Notes under the pieces: generated by a model
Told to the model about the DNA's origin: nothing
The model's input: the letters and a program-made list of their open reading frames with translations, nothing else
The model's database searches: none
Program-made: the position numbers and the translations under genes
Assembly (NCBI RefSeq): GCF_002019645.1
Contig: NZ_KV917374.1
Coordinates: 3,422,696-3,486,695 of the forward strand
Direction of reading: 5' to 3'
From: Litchfieldia alkalitelluris
GTDB taxonomy: Bacteria > Bacillota > Bacilli > Bacillales > Bacillaceae_L
Length of the DNA stretch: 64,000 nt
Part shown: positions 1-9,060 of the stretch, in pieces
Layout: each line of letters starts with the position of its first letter
How positions within the stretch are numbered: the first letter of the stretch is position 1

Positions 1-30
1 ATTGGTAAGGAAACACGAGTTATTTTCCAT
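1..30 (-). CDS. xerC: XerC/CodV tyrosine recombinase, first 10 codons only (partial)
   Basis: On the minus strand an ATG at 30-28 follows a strong GAGGTGAAA ribosome binding site and opens a frame reading MENNSCFLTN before the window ends. The position directly downstream of trmFO is where B. subtilis carries codV (xerC), whose product resolves chromosome dimers at dif, and the MEN start fits that protein. Ten codons are too few for domain evidence, so the name rests mainly on gene order. Confidence 0.6.
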   Translation of the reverse strand, partial: MENNSCFLTN

Positions 31-43
31 TATTTTCACCTCA

Positions 44-82
44 CAAGGGCTACTAAATAGTATCACAATTTAATAGCCCTTG
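44..82 (-). other. Inverted repeat between trmFO and xerC
   Basis: CAAGGGCTA (44-52) and TAGCCCTTG (74-82) form a perfect 9-bp stem with a 21-nt loop. There is no T-run after it on the minus strand. Instead the distal arm ends only a few bases before the xerC ribosome binding site. It is more likely an mRNA structure affecting processing or xerC translation than a terminator. Confidence 0.4.
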
Positions 83-91
83 CAAATGATT

Positions 92-1408
92 TTATATTAT
101 CTTTTTAAAATTCTGAATTGTTTCTAACGCTATCTTTGCATACTGTTCATTTCGTTCTTGCTTTCCTTTTATTTTTCTTTCTAATTCTTTAAATAATCCA
201 AAATTCGCATTCATCGGTTGAAAGTTTTTGGCATTTGCTGTTGTGATGTATCTTGCCATACTACCTATTGCTGTTTCATGAGGAAAAACGATTAAATCTT
301 CTTTACCTAAGGCTAGCAAAGCAGCATTTATTCCTGCCACTAACCCTGAAGCAGCAGATTCTACATAACCTTCCACACCAGTCATTTGTCCAGCAAAAAA
401 TAAATCTGGTTTATTTTTGTACTGATACGTAGGGAGTAAAAGATTTGGTGAATTAATAAAAGTATTTCGGTGCATTACTCCATACCTAACGATTTCAGCA
501 TTCTCAAGACCTGGGATTAGTTGGATAACTTCCTTTTGTGGACCCCATTTTAAATGAGTCTGAAAACCGACAATATTATATAGTGTCCCTGCTGCATCGT
601 CTTGGCGTAATTGAACGACTGCATATGGTCTTTTTCCAGTCTTTGGATCCTCTAACCCCACCGGTTTCAAAGGTCCAAAAAGCATTGTCTTTCTTCCTCG
701 AGATGCCATTACCTCAATCGGCATACACCCTTCAAAGAAAATTTCTTTTTCAAACTCTTTTAGAGGTACAGTTTCCGCTGAGATTAACGCTTCGTAAAAT
801 GTATTAAATTCTTCCTCAGTCATCGGACAGTTTAAATAAGCGGCTTCCCCCTTATCATAACGGGATTTTAAATAAACCTTGTCCATATCAATACTCTCTT
901 TATCGATGATTGGAGCAGCTGCATCGTAAAAGTATAGATATTCTTCCCCAGTTAGTGCCTTTAATTTTTCTGATAGCGACTTAGAGGTTAAAGGACCTGT
1001 TGCTATTATTGTTATTCCCTCTGGGATATCAGTAATCTCTTCATGAAATACGGTCACATTCGGGTGATTTTTTACATTTTCTGTCACCTTTGCTGCGAAT
1101 TCGTGTCTATCAACAGCCAACGCACCCCCAGCCGGGACAGAACATTCATCTGCAGCTTTTATGATAATTGAATCTAGTAATCGCATTTCTTCTTTTAATA
1201 CTCCGACTGCATTTGTAAGAGTATTCGCCCGCAAAGAATTACTACAAACCAATTCTGCAAATTTATCTGTATGATGAGCAGGTGTTTTTACAACTGGTCG
1301 CATTTCATATAGATGTACTTTTATCCCTCTTTTAGCAAGCTGCCAAGCTGCTTCACTACCAGCTAGCCCGGCACCAATAACATTAACCTTTTGTTCATTC
1401 ATATTCAT
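92..1408 (-). CDS. trmFO: TrmFO, folate/FAD-dependent tRNA (uracil-54-C5)-methyltransferase
   Basis: Makes ribothymidine at position 54 in the T-loop of tRNAs in the cytoplasm, using methylenetetrahydrofolate and reduced FAD. The N-terminal dinucleotide-binding motif [10 protein letters not shown] is at about residues 12-21. The two cysteines known as catalytic in the family are present in ELVCSNSLR (C55) and FEGCMPIE (about C228). The protein is full length (438 aa) and collinear with B. subtilis TrmFO. GGAGG lies only 4 nt before the first ATG (1408) and 10 nt before a second ATG at 1402, so the true start could be either. A terminator separates it from topA; xerC follows closely. Confidence 0.96.
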   Translation of the reverse strand: MNMNEQKVNVIGAGLAGSEAAWQLAKRGIKVHLYEMRPVVKTPAHHTDKFAELVCSNSLRANTLTNAVGVLKEEMRLLDSIIIKAADECSVPAGGALAVDRHEFAAKVTENVKNHPNVTVFHEEITDIPEGITIIATGPLTSKSLSEKLKALTGEEYLYFYDAAAPIIDKESIDMDKVYLKSRYDKGEAAYLNCPMTEEEFNTFYEALISAETVPLKEFEKEIFFEGCMPIEVMASRGRKTMLFGPLKPVGLEDPKTGKRPYAVVQLRQDDAAGTLYNIVGFQTHLKWGPQKEVIQLIPGLENAEIVRYGVMHRNTFINSPNLLLPTYQYKNKPDLFFAGQMTGVEGYVESAASGLVAGINAALLALGKEDLIVFPHETAIGSMARYITTANAKNFQPMNANFGLFKELERKIKGKQERNEQYAKIALETIQNFKKII

Positions 1409-1604
1409 AAAGCCTCCAAAATAAAACTATTTATTCCTTTATTCTACCCATTCCAACCAGTTCTTAAGATAAAACTCTTATAAAGCATACATCAATACCT
1501 ATAAATAACTCCTAGTAAGGAAAGTTAGTTGAAATGTAATCAACTGAATCCTTGTAATCTCTTATGAATCAGCAACCGTCTACAAAGGGGAAATTAAATC
1601 TTAT

Positions 1605-1641
1605 AAAAACACAACAAAAGAGGTGAGCATTAAAGCTCACC
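1605..1641 (-). terminator. Rho-independent terminator after topA
   Basis: On the minus strand GGTGAGC and GCTCACC (1641-1635 and 1628-1622) pair around a 6-nt loop and are followed by a T-rich run down to about 1605. It lies 4 nt past the topA stop. The remaining 1409-1604 shows no gene and no promoter I would defend for trmFO. Confidence 0.7.
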
Positions 1642-1645
1642 ACCA

Positions 1646-3721
1646 TTATTTTTGGGTCTCTTCTTTATAATCACATTCAACACACTGTACTTGTTGACCT
1701 TTTTTTAGTTTCTTTTCTACTAACATGTTTTCACATTTTGGACATTTTCTTGCAATTGGTTTATCCCAAGATAAAAAGTCGCAATCAGGAAATTGATCAC
1801 ACCCATAGAAAATTCGGCGCTTCTTACTTTTTCGTTCTATGATTTTTCCTTTTTCACATTTAGGACAAGGTACACCGATATCCTTCACAATTGCTTTTGT
1901 ATTTCTGCAATCCGGAAAATTAGAACATGCCATAAATTTTCCATAACGCCCCATTTTGAAGACCATAGCGTTTCCACATTCTTCACAATCTTCACCAGCT
2001 GGCTCGTCTTTGATTTCTACTTCTTGCATCTCATTTTGAGCTATATCTAACCTTTTTTCAAACCCATGATAAAAATCATCGATGATCTTAACCCATTGAA
2101 CATGTCCTTCTTCAATTTCATCTAGACTGTTTTCCATTTTAGCCGTAAATTCCACGTCTAGTATTTCAGGGAAGAATTCTAAAATGAGTTCAAGAACGAT
2201 TGTTCCAAGTTCAGTTGGTACAAACCGTTTATTATCTAATGAAACATAACCTCTCTTTTGAATAGTATCAAGAGTAGGAGCATATGTTGATGGACGTCCA
2301 ATACCAAGTTCCTCAAGTGTCTTAACAAGACGAGCTTCTGTATATCGTGGCGGTGGTTGTGTAAAGTGTTGTTTGGGCTCAATGTCCTTAGAAATAATTT
2401 TATCTCCCTCTTTAAGGTCCGGGAGCATATTTTCTTTTTCTTCTTCATTGTCATCATTACCCTCAACATAAACCTTCATAAATCCAGGAAACTTCACCTT
2501 TGAGCCAGTAGCACGGAAAATTACGCCCTCATTTATTAAATCAACACTCATCGTATCCATTACAGCTGGAGCCATATGGCTCGCAACAAAACGCTCCCAA
2601 ATAAGTTTATATAGTCTTAATTGGTCTCTAGATAAAAATTCTTTTAAGGTGCTAGGCTCTCTTAAAGTTGATGTTGGACGAATTGCTTCATGGGCATCTT
2701 GAGTTTTCGTTCCTTTTTTATCTTTGCGTTTATTTTCAGTTAAGTAATTCTCACCATAGGTTGAAGTTATATAATCTGCCACTTCATTTTGAGCAGTTTC
2801 TGAAATACGTGTAGAATCTGTTCGCATGTATGTAATGAGACCTACGGTACCATCTTTACCAAGATCAATTCCTTCATAAAGCTGTTGAGCAAGCATCATC
2901 GTCTTTTTTGCACGGAAGTTTAATTTCCTAGCAGCTTCTTGTTGTAATGATGAAGTAATGAAAGGTGGTGCCGGGTTTCTTTTTCGTTCCTTTTCGGTAA
3001 CAGATTGAACAACAAAATCATTACCTTTTAACTGTGCTAATACCCTTTGTACTTCTTCTTCATTTTTTAAGTCTAATTTTTTATTTTGTATCCCATAGAA
3101 GGAACCAGAAAACTGTTTATTCTTTTTAAGAAAATCTGAAGTAATTGTCCAATACTCTTCAGGTTCAAATCTTTCAATTTCTTGTTCTCTCTCAATGATT
3201 AAACGAACAGCAACTGACTGAACCCTTCCAGCACTTAACCCTTTTTTTACTTTCTTCCATAATAGTGGGCTAATATTATAGCCTACTAGCCGATCTAGAA
3301 TTCTTCTCGCTTGTTGAGAATCTACCAGATCCATGTTAATAGCTCTTGGGTGTTTAAACGATTCCTTAATCGCTTCTTTCGTTATTTCATTAAAAACAAC
3401 TCTGCAATCAGATGAAACATCTAAGTCAAGGCTATGTGCTAAATGCCAAGCAATCGCTTCCCCTTCGCGATCCGGGTCAGCTGCGAGATAAACTTTTTTA
3501 GCTTTCTTGGCTGCAGTCTTTAATTCTTTTAAGACCGGGCCTTTCCCTCGTATAGTTATGTATTTAGGGTCAAAGTGATTCTCAACATCAACGCCCATCT
3601 GACTTTTTGGAAGATCTCTTATATGACCCATTGATGCTTTCACTTTGTATTTTTTCCCTAAATATCGCTCTATTGTTTTAGCTTTTGCAGGAGATTCAAC
3701 AATGACTAAGTAGTCAGACAT
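1646..3721 (-). CDS. topA: DNA topoisomerase I
   Basis: Type IA topoisomerase that relaxes negative supercoils through a 5'-phosphotyrosine intermediate. The TOPRIM domain is N-terminal: [13 protein letters not shown] at about 7-19 and the acidic ADPDREGEA at 81-89. The catalytic tyrosine is in [11 protein letters not shown] (about Y298). Three C-terminal zinc ribbons of the CxxC...CxxxxxC/CxxC type occupy roughly residues 580-690. Length is 691 aa, the same as B. subtilis TopA. The start has an ideal AAGGAGGAAA 10 nt upstream, and a sigma-A-like promoter lies 40-70 nt before it. It follows dprA, as in other Bacillus chromosomes. Confidence 0.98.
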   Translation of the reverse strand: MSDYLVIVESPAKAKTIERYLGKKYKVKASMGHIRDLPKSQMGVDVENHFDPKYITIRGKGPVLKELKTAAKKAKKVYLAADPDREGEAIAWHLAHSLDLDVSSDCRVVFNEITKEAIKESFKHPRAINMDLVDSQQARRILDRLVGYNISPLLWKKVKKGLSAGRVQSVAVRLIIEREQEIERFEPEEYWTITSDFLKKNKQFSGSFYGIQNKKLDLKNEEEVQRVLAQLKGNDFVVQSVTEKERKRNPAPPFITSSLQQEAARKLNFRAKKTMMLAQQLYEGIDLGKDGTVGLITYMRTDSTRISETAQNEVADYITSTYGENYLTENKRKDKKGTKTQDAHEAIRPTSTLREPSTLKEFLSRDQLRLYKLIWERFVASHMAPAVMDTMSVDLINEGVIFRATGSKVKFPGFMKVYVEGNDDNEEEKENMLPDLKEGDKIISKDIEPKQHFTQPPPRYTEARLVKTLEELGIGRPSTYAPTLDTIQKRGYVSLDNKRFVPTELGTIVLELILEFFPEILDVEFTAKMENSLDEIEEGHVQWVKIIDDFYHGFEKRLDIAQNEMQEVEIKDEPAGEDCEECGNAMVFKMGRYGKFMACSNFPDCRNTKAIVKDIGVPCPKCEKGKIIERKSKKRRIFYGCDQFPDCDFLSWDKPIARKCPKCENMLVEKKLKKGQQVQCVECDYKEETQK

Positions 3722-3761
3722 GAAACATTTCCTCCTTAAGAGGTATTATAAAATCTTCACT

Positions 3762-3790
3762 ATTATTAAATATTCATATACGTTTGTCAA
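3762..3790 (-). promoter_or_regulatory. Sigma-A-type promoter for topA
   Basis: Minus-strand TTGACA (3790-3785), a 17-nt spacer, then AATAAT (3767-3762). This is a consensus -35 and a 5/6 match at -10, about 40 nt upstream of the topA start, so topA has its own promoter inside the dprA-topA gap. Confidence 0.7.
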
Positions 3791-3837
3791 ACAGTAATAC
3801 CGAAAATTTTTTTAGCGTAAATTAATAATCCTCATTT

Positions 3838-4719
3838 TTATTCAAGATATGTAATTTCTGATGTAATATCCTTACTATTTATAACTAATTTTGCACCAGC
3901 TTGTATAAGCCGATGACAACCTTCACTATCATTCGTATTTATTGACCCTGGAATTGCGAATACTTCTCTTCCCTGCTGTAAAGCAAGATTTGCTGTGATA
4001 AGTGAGCCACTAACTTCTTTCGCTTCTACAACAAGAGTTCCTAAAGATAATCCACTAATTATTCTGTTCCTCATAGGAAATTGCCATCTTCTTGGTTCTT
4101 GATTTGGTGGATACTCCGAAATGATTAATTGAGTCCTCTTCATTTCTTGTGCTAAGACAAGATTAGATTTTGGGTAAATATGGTTAAACCCTCCAGCAAT
4201 TACACCAATGGTATTTCCCTTACACTTTATTGTGAGTTCATGTGCATGAGTATCTATTCCCTTAGCCAATCCGCTTACGATAATCCATCCTTCTTGAATT
4301 AGTGGAGCTATTACCTTTTCCATACTTGTATATCCATTAATTGACGGGTGTCTTGTCCCTACTACACCCAATTTCTTTTGCTTACTCAATATAGAAATGT
4401 CCCCGATTAAATATAGGACCCAAGGGGGATCAAAGATTTGCTTTAAGTGTTCTGGGTATTGTTCATCAAAAATCGTAAGAATATGAATATTTTTCGCTTT
4501 ATAATGATTTAGCATACTTTGGTTTTTAAAAATATGCAAATCATTTATTAATTTTCTTGCATTTATTAAGGAAATATTTAGATGATTTTCGGCTTCTTGA
4601 GTAGTAAGGGAGTAGATAGATTTGAGGCTTGGGTCGTAACGAAGAAGTTTTAAAATTGTGTTCCATCCAATATTGCAGTGATGTATCTGTAATAAACGTT
4701 CCTTAAAATTTGAATCCAT
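3838..4719 (-). CDS. dprA: DprA/Smf DNA-processing protein
   Basis: Binds incoming single-stranded DNA during transformation and loads RecA on it. The Rossmann-like core carries GTRHPS (121-126), SGLAKGIDTHAH (149-160), the family signature FPMRNRIISGLS (214-225) and AIPGSI (255-260). The N-terminal ~100 residues are the less conserved SAM-like part. Length is 293 aa. AAGGAGGATTT precedes the ATG at ideal spacing. It sits between sucD and topA as in B. subtilis; transcription from the sucCD side is probably blocked by the sucD terminator, so it likely has its own promoter in 4720-4790, which I could not identify. Confidence 0.96.
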   Translation of the reverse strand: MDSNFKERLLQIHHCNIGWNTILKLLRYDPSLKSIYSLTTQEAENHLNISLINARKLINDLHIFKNQSMLNHYKAKNIHILTIFDEQYPEHLKQIFDPPWVLYLIGDISILSKQKKLGVVGTRHPSINGYTSMEKVIAPLIQEGWIIVSGLAKGIDTHAHELTIKCKGNTIGVIAGGFNHIYPKSNLVLAQEMKRTQLIISEYPPNQEPRRWQFPMRNRIISGLSLGTLVVEAKEVSGSLITANLALQQGREVFAIPGSINTNDSEGCHRLIQAGAKLVINSKDITSEITYLE

Positions 4720-4784
4720 AAATCCTCCTTAGACATTTGTTTTTTAAAAAGTACTCAAGGGGTTAAGAGAGCTGCAATCGCCAC

Positions 4785-5039
4785 CTATCAATGAAAAGCA
4801 TAACAAGCGTTGACTAGTGATTTTTTCGAATTTATCTTAGAGGACATTCTGACCTCCCGAAGGGACTGTAGCTTATGACCTAGTCGATTTGACCTGAATT
4901 TAGACGAAAACTTAGTTCGAATTTTTGACAATCCTAGAAAAGTGGAAGCCCATGGTGGGCCTTCAAAAAGTGAGGACCTTGAAGATGTAGTGATGGCCAA
5001 AGTGAGGCTATTAAGGGGGGAGCGCCGGAGCTAGACAAG
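4785..5039. repeat. Dispersed intergenic repeat ending GCGCCGGAGCTAGACAAG
   Basis: This stretch between dprA and sucD is richer in G and C than its surroundings and ends in GCGCCGGAGCTAGACAAG (5022-5039). That terminus recurs at 53524-53542 with few changes. The plus-strand frame ending in TAG at about 5033-5035 is open for about 50 codons and reads like a protein (it includes VRIFDNPRKVEAHGGPSKSE) but has no start codon and is preceded by an in-frame TGA. The minus-strand frame at 4788-5000 has no ribosome binding site. I read it as a repeat or decayed element rather than a gene. Confidence 0.55.
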
Positions 5040-5064
5040 TATCTTATTTCAATATTTATAGAAA

Positions 5065-5098
5065 TGAGGAAGAAACAGACTCAAAAATGAGTCTGTTT
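5065..5098 (-). terminator. Terminator of the sucCD operon
   Basis: AAACAGACTCA (5073-5083) and TGAGTCTGTTT (5088-5098) form an 11-bp perfect stem with a 4-nt loop. On the minus strand the stem is followed by a T/C-rich tail. It lies 18 nt past the sucD stop. Confidence 0.8.
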
Positions 5099-5116
5099 AA
5101 TTTCCTTTGCTATTGA

Positions 5117-6019
5117 TTAATGAGTTTTACACTTTTCATAAAGACCTTGCTCTTTTAATACAGAAATTAATGTTTCACCCATTACAGAAGGAGTGTCAGC
5201 AACTTTAATACCACACTCATTCATTGTTTTAATTTTTTCAGCAGCAGTACCTTTTCCACCAGAAATAATCGCACCAGCATGGCCCATACGCTTTCCTGGA
5301 GGCGCTGTTTGACCACCAATAAAGCCTACAACTGGTTTAGTCATGTTTGCTTTGACCCACTCGGCTGCTTCTTCTTCAGCAGTACCACCAATCTCACCAA
5401 TCATAATAACTGCATATGTGTCCTCATCTTCGTTGAATGCCTTTAGGACATCAATAAAGTTAGTACCATTAACAGGGTCTCCACCAATACCTACAGCTGT
5501 AGATTGACCAACACCCGCTTGTGATAATTGATGTACAGCCTCATATGTAAGCGTTCCAGAACGTGATACAACGCCAACATGTCCTTTTGTATGAATGTAG
5601 CCAGGCATAATCCCAATTTTACATTCCTCAGGAGTGATTACACCAGGACAGTTTGGTCCCACTAAACGTGTCTTCTTTCCTTCCATATAACGCTTTACTT
5701 TTACCATATCAATAACAGGAATATGTTCAGTGATACAAATAACTAAATCTAGCTCTGCATCCACACCTTCCATAATTGCATCTGCAGCAAAAGGAGCTGG
5801 AACATAGATTACAGAAGCATTCGCACCAGTTGCTTTTACAGCTTCACTTACTGTATTAAAAACAGGAACTCCCTCAACCTCAGTACCACCTTTACCAGGT
5901 GAAGTTCCACCAACAATATTTGTACCGTATTCAAGCATTTGTTTTGTATGGAATAAAGCTGTTTTACCAGTAATCCCTTGAACAATTACCTTTGTGTCTT
6001 TATTAATGAATACACTCAT
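5117..6019 (-). CDS. sucD: Succinyl-CoA synthetase (ADP-forming), alpha subunit
   Basis: TCA-cycle enzyme converting succinyl-CoA plus ADP and phosphate to succinate, CoA and ATP, in a complex with SucC. The N-terminal CoA-binding Rossmann domain includes [15 protein letters not shown] (about 15-29). The phosphorylated histidine is H247 in [13 protein letters not shown]. Length is 300 aa, the normal size. It lies 19 nt downstream of sucC and ends just before a strong terminator, giving a simple two-gene operon. Confidence 0.98.
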   Translation of the reverse strand: MSVFINKDTKVIVQGITGKTALFHTKQMLEYGTNIVGGTSPGKGGTEVEGVPVFNTVSEAVKATGANASVIYVPAPFAADAIMEGVDAELDLVICITEHIPVIDMVKVKRYMEGKKTRLVGPNCPGVITPEECKIGIMPGYIHTKGHVGVVSRSGTLTYEAVHQLSQAGVGQSTAVGIGGDPVNGTNFIDVLKAFNEDEDTYAVIMIGEIGGTAEEEAAEWVKANMTKPVVGFIGGQTAPPGKRMGHAGAIISGGKGTAAEKIKTMNECGIKVADTPSVMGETLISVLKEQGLYEKCKTH

Positions 6020-6038
6020 GCTAATTTCCCCTGCCTTT

Positions 6039-7199
6039 CTATCCTACTAATGATACGATTTTTTGTGCGCCATCTGCCATTGATTCTGCAGCAGTAATAT
6101 TTAAACCAGATTCTTGTAGTATCTTCTTACCAAGTTCAACATTTGTACCTTCAAGACGTACAACAAGAGGAATTTCTAATCCTACTTGCTTAGTTGCCTC
6201 TACTACACCCTCAGCAATTACATCACACTTCATAATTCCACCGAAAATGTTAACGAATATACCTTTTACTGCTTGATCTGATAAAATAATTTTGAATGCT
6301 TCAGTAACCTTTTCAGCAGTAGCACCGCCCCCAACATCAAGGAAGTTAGCCGGATCTCCACCATAGTGCTTAATAATATCCATTGTTGCCATCGCAAGCC
6401 CAGCACCATTTACCATACACCCAATATTTCCATCTAACGAGATATAGCTTAAGTCATATTTAGATGCTTCAATTTCTTTTGGATCTTCTTCATCAAGATC
6501 ACGATATTCTAAAACATCCTTTTGACGATACAATGCATTTGAATCAAAGTTAAGTTTCGCATCTAACGCCATAACTTTTCCATCACCAGTAACCACTAGT
6601 GGATTAATTTCAGCAATTGAACAATCTTTTTCTACAAAAGCTGTATATAATGCTGTCATAAACTTCACAGCTTGCCCTACAAGTTCTTTAGGGATATTAA
6701 TATTAAAAGCAATACGACGAGCTTGGAAACCCTGTAATCCTACAACAGGATCAATTACTTCTTTAAATATTTTTTCAGGAGTTTGCTCAGCCACTTCTTC
6801 AATTTCCGTTCCGCCTTCTTCTGATGCCATTAAAACGACACGAGAGGTAGCACGGTCAAGAACTAGACCGATATAGTATTCCTTCTTAATATCGCAGCCT
6901 TCTTCAACTAATAAGCGTTTTACTTCCTTACCTTCTGGTCCTGTTTGGTGAGTAACTAGTGTCTTGCCTAGAATCTCATTCGCATATGTACGAACCTCAT
7001 CAAGATTTTTTGCAACCTTAACACCACCAGCTTTTCCGCGTCCCCCAGCATGGATTTGTGCTTTAACAACACATACACTAGTCCCTAATTCCTTTGCAGC
7101 TTCAACAGCTTCGTCGACTGTAAAAGCAACTTTTCCGTTAGGAACAGATACACCATATTTTCTAAGGATTTCTTTACCTTGATACTCATGGATATTCAT
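6039..7199 (-). CDS. sucC: Succinyl-CoA synthetase (ADP-forming), beta subunit
   Basis: Provides the ATP-grasp nucleotide-binding domain and part of the active site of succinyl-CoA synthetase. The N-terminal [17 protein letters not shown] and the glycine-rich [15 protein letters not shown] (about 51-65) are typical. The C-terminal ligase/CoA domain includes FLDVGGGA and [10 protein letters not shown]. Length is 386 aa. GATAGGAGGATG precedes the ATG. The 300-nt region upstream contains two sigma-A-like promoters and a CcpA-box-like sequence. Confidence 0.98.
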   Translation of the reverse strand: MNIHEYQGKEILRKYGVSVPNGKVAFTVDEAVEAAKELGTSVCVVKAQIHAGGRGKAGGVKVAKNLDEVRTYANEILGKTLVTHQTGPEGKEVKRLLVEEGCDIKKEYYIGLVLDRATSRVVLMASEEGGTEIEEVAEQTPEKIFKEVIDPVVGLQGFQARRIAFNINIPKELVGQAVKFMTALYTAFVEKDCSIAEINPLVVTGDGKVMALDAKLNFDSNALYRQKDVLEYRDLDEEDPKEIEASKYDLSYISLDGNIGCMVNGAGLAMATMDIIKHYGGDPANFLDVGGGATAEKVTEAFKIILSDQAVKGIFVNIFGGIMKCDVIAEGVVEATKQVGLEIPLVVRLEGTNVELGKKILQESGLNITAAESMADGAQKIVSLVG

Positions 7200-7302
7200 T
7201 TCCCATCCTCCTATCCTTATGTAGCAATGCTTTTGTCTTGCCTAACGACCGCTCATTTTATAATCAACGATTCGTAAAGACCTTCCCTTTGAACACAATG
7301 TT

Positions 7303-7331
7303 ATTATACATAGAATCAAACAAAGTTTCTA
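7303..7331 (-). promoter_or_regulatory. Candidate proximal sucC promoter
   Basis: Minus-strand TAGAAA (7331-7326), 17 nt, TATAAT (7308-7303). The -10 is perfect and the -35 is 4/6. It lies about 105 nt upstream of sucC and downstream of a better-matched promoter at 7385-7413. Confidence 0.45.
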
Positions 7332-7371
7332 TGAAAATCAGAATTTTATATATAATTCTAATTAAAAAAAT

Positions 7372-7385
7372 AGACTGCGCTTTCA
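7372..7385 (-). promoter_or_regulatory. CcpA cre-like box over the distal sucC promoter start region
   Basis: The minus strand reads TGAAAGCGCAGTCT, matching the Bacillus cre consensus TGWAANCGNTNWCA at all fixed positions except two (A for T at position 10 and T for A at position 14). It begins at the last base of the -10 hexamer, where a bound repressor would block initiation. Carbon repression of TCA genes makes this plausible but not demonstrated. Confidence 0.4.
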
Positions 7386-7413
7386 TTCTATACCGTGTAG
7401 CTGATATTGTCTA
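7385..7413 (-). promoter_or_regulatory. Candidate distal sucCD promoter
   Basis: Minus-strand TAGACA (7413-7408), exactly 17 nt, then TAGAAT (7390-7385), 5/6 matches at both hexamers. It would give a leader of about 180 nt before sucC. The leader holds an AT-rich imperfect inverted repeat at about 7341-7361 of unknown meaning. Confidence 0.55.
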
Positions 7414-7498
7414 CCATATATACTTAGAAACTAGTTATTACCCGCTACACTCACCTTTAGAGGTCTTATTTTTTGCCCACTTCACTAACACAATCTCA

Positions 7499-7771
7499 TT
7501 AACTAGACTTAAATTTATCAGCTTGATAAATAAAAGCAAATATTTCTGCAACCACTCCATACAATTCCTCAGGTATCTTCTCATTCATTTCAATCTCACT
7601 GAGTAATTGAGTTAAAGATTCATCCTTTTCAATAGGTACGTGATGTTCTTTAGCAGCGTTGATTATGTTTTCAGCTACAATTCCCTTACCTTTTCCAACG
7701 ATCTGTGGAGCATCATCAATTTCAGGTTGATATTTTAGAGCAACAGCTTTTTTTGTTTTAGAAGTACTCAT
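7499..7771 (-). CDS. ylqH: YlqH, FlhB C-terminal-domain-like protein
   Basis: A 90-aa protein resembling only the cytoplasmic C-terminal domain of FlhB/EscU, the export-apparatus switch of flagellar and type III secretion systems. Visible landmarks are VALKYQPEIDDAPQIVGKGKG near the N terminus and the helix VPIEKDESLTQLLSEIEMNEKIPEELYGVVAEIFAFIY. There are no membrane segments and I see no NPTH autocleavage motif, so it cannot act as a full FlhB. It overlaps ylqG by 4 nt (ATGA). In B. subtilis the same pair sits between rnhB and sucC. Function unknown. Confidence 0.88.
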   Translation of the reverse strand: MSTSKTKKAVALKYQPEIDDAPQIVGKGKGIVAENIINAAKEHHVPIEKDESLTQLLSEIEMNEKIPEELYGVVAEIFAFIYQADKFKSS

Positions 7772-9060
7772 ACTCTCAAATCCACTCCATTAAAGTTAGT
7801 AGAATATAATTGATTAGTAGATAATATCGCTTTAAGTCCCTGATGATTATTTTTTGGAATAGTTAATTTCACTGCAGAAAGAGTGTATCCATATTGTTCA
7901 AGATTCTCTTTCAACGAAGGTTTTAACTGTTCCAAAACCCCTAATAACTGACTAAATTTATTATAAACTAATACATTGATCACCCTGTTTTGTATTCTTA
8001 AATCAATAACTGTTTCACCTATATGCTGGAGTTGTAGATAAAATAAAATATGGCAATGGTCAACATTTATTTTTCCTTCTTTATCTTTTTGACCACTCCA
8101 TTGGATCGTTAAATCTGAGAGGAAATCGCCTAATTTTATAGGAGTTTGCACCAGAATTTGTTGTAGATATTCATTGTCTTGACTTAGGAGCTCCATTCCG
8201 TATATTCGTTGTATCAATTGCTTTATATTCTCGCTTAACGGTTTATTGTCTTGAAGTTCCCATAGTACCGAATTTAGTTGTTGCTTTAGACTCTCTATTG
8301 GTGGATTACTCCCCTGCATGTTGTGGGTATTTGTCATTAACCCAAGAGTTTTAAGTAAGTCTGTAAATTGCACAGCACTATTTTCACCTGTTAAGAAATG
8401 CTTTGGAATCGGATTGAAATTTAATATCTTGCTGATGGTTGAAATTAGACTCCCTAAATTACTATCTTTACTTGCTGTTTGTACAATCAACTGATTCTGT
8501 AATTTTAGTAATTGTGTACTCATAGACTCTTTGTTCAATATAGAGTAAATGCCATCAAGACTATCATTATTGATCGGAATAGCATTGGTTGTTATTAGCT
8601 TAATAGATTCGATTGCCCTGAAATGATCATTTTTGTACTCAATCCACCTTGCTATATGTTTTAGTTCATTTTCAGTGAAGGGCAAGTTCTCATTTAACAT
8701 GATAGAAAGTAATTGGCGGTTTAGCTTTGAGTTATTAATTTTTGAAGTGCTTATTATTTGGCCAATCAATGTATTCGTATCTTGAAGGGTGTTTAAAGGC
8801 TTTGATTTATTATCTTTGATCATTTTGAAATAAATCTTTTGATCTTTATGAAAGGCTTGAAATATATATCTTTTATTAATCTCTAGCTTCATTTCAGACT
8901 GTGCCAATAGTTGATGACCATTTGTTTGAATAAGTACTGTTTGATTCGATACTTCCTTTAATACTTTTCCAATGAATAATTGGCCATTTTTAATAGATTT
9001 TAAACTAACCTCATTATTTTTCGTTAAGGAAAATGACTCTTTAGAACTTGGTATTTTCAT
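7768..9060 (-). CDS. ylqG: YlqG, uncharacterised protein with FliK-like C terminus
   Basis: 430 aa, position-equivalent to B. subtilis ylqG, for which I know no function. Most of the protein is low-conservation and rich in Asn, Gln, Ser and Leu. The last ~110 residues read like the Flg_hook domain of FliK: ILFYLQLQHIGETVIDLRIQ followed by a long helix (SQLLGVLEQLKPSLKENLEQ) and YGYTLSAVKLTIP. That resemblance is from memory of the family pattern, not from a search. It starts on the last base of the rnhB stop codon and overlaps ylqH by 4 nt, so the three are probably co-translated. Confidence 0.8.
   Translation of the reverse strand: MKIPSSKESFSLTKNNEVSLKSIKNGQLFIGKVLKEVSNQTVLIQTNGHQLLAQSEMKLEINKRYIFQAFHKDQKIYFKMIKDNKSKPLNTLQDTNTLIGQIISTSKINNSKLNRQLLSIMLNENLPFTENELKHIARWIEYKNDHFRAIESIKLITTNAIPINNDSLDGIYSILNKESMSTQLLKLQNQLIVQTASKDSNLGSLISTISKILNFNPIPKHFLTGENSAVQFTDLLKTLGLMTNTHNMQGSNPPIESLKQQLNSVLWELQDNKPLSENIKQLIQRIYGMELLSQDNEYLQQILVQTPIKLGDFLSDLTIQWSGQKDKEGKINVDHCHILFYLQLQHIGETVIDLRIQNRVINVLVYNKFSQLLGVLEQLKPSLKENLEQYGYTLSAVKLTIPKNNHQGLKAILSTNQLYSTNFNGVDLRV

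Noticed and set aside
1409-1604. trmFO promoter
   Set aside because: TATAAG and TTGATG-like hexamers exist but their spacing is wrong (7 nt), so no promoter is annotated.
4788-5000. 70-codon minus-strand frame between dprA and sucD
   Set aside because: No ribosome binding site and it lies wholly within a dispersed repeat.
7238-7606. 122-codon plus-strand frame upstream of and into ylqH
   Set aside because: Composition is that of translated AT-rich DNA, there is no ribosome binding site, it overlaps the sucC promoters and the end of ylqH.
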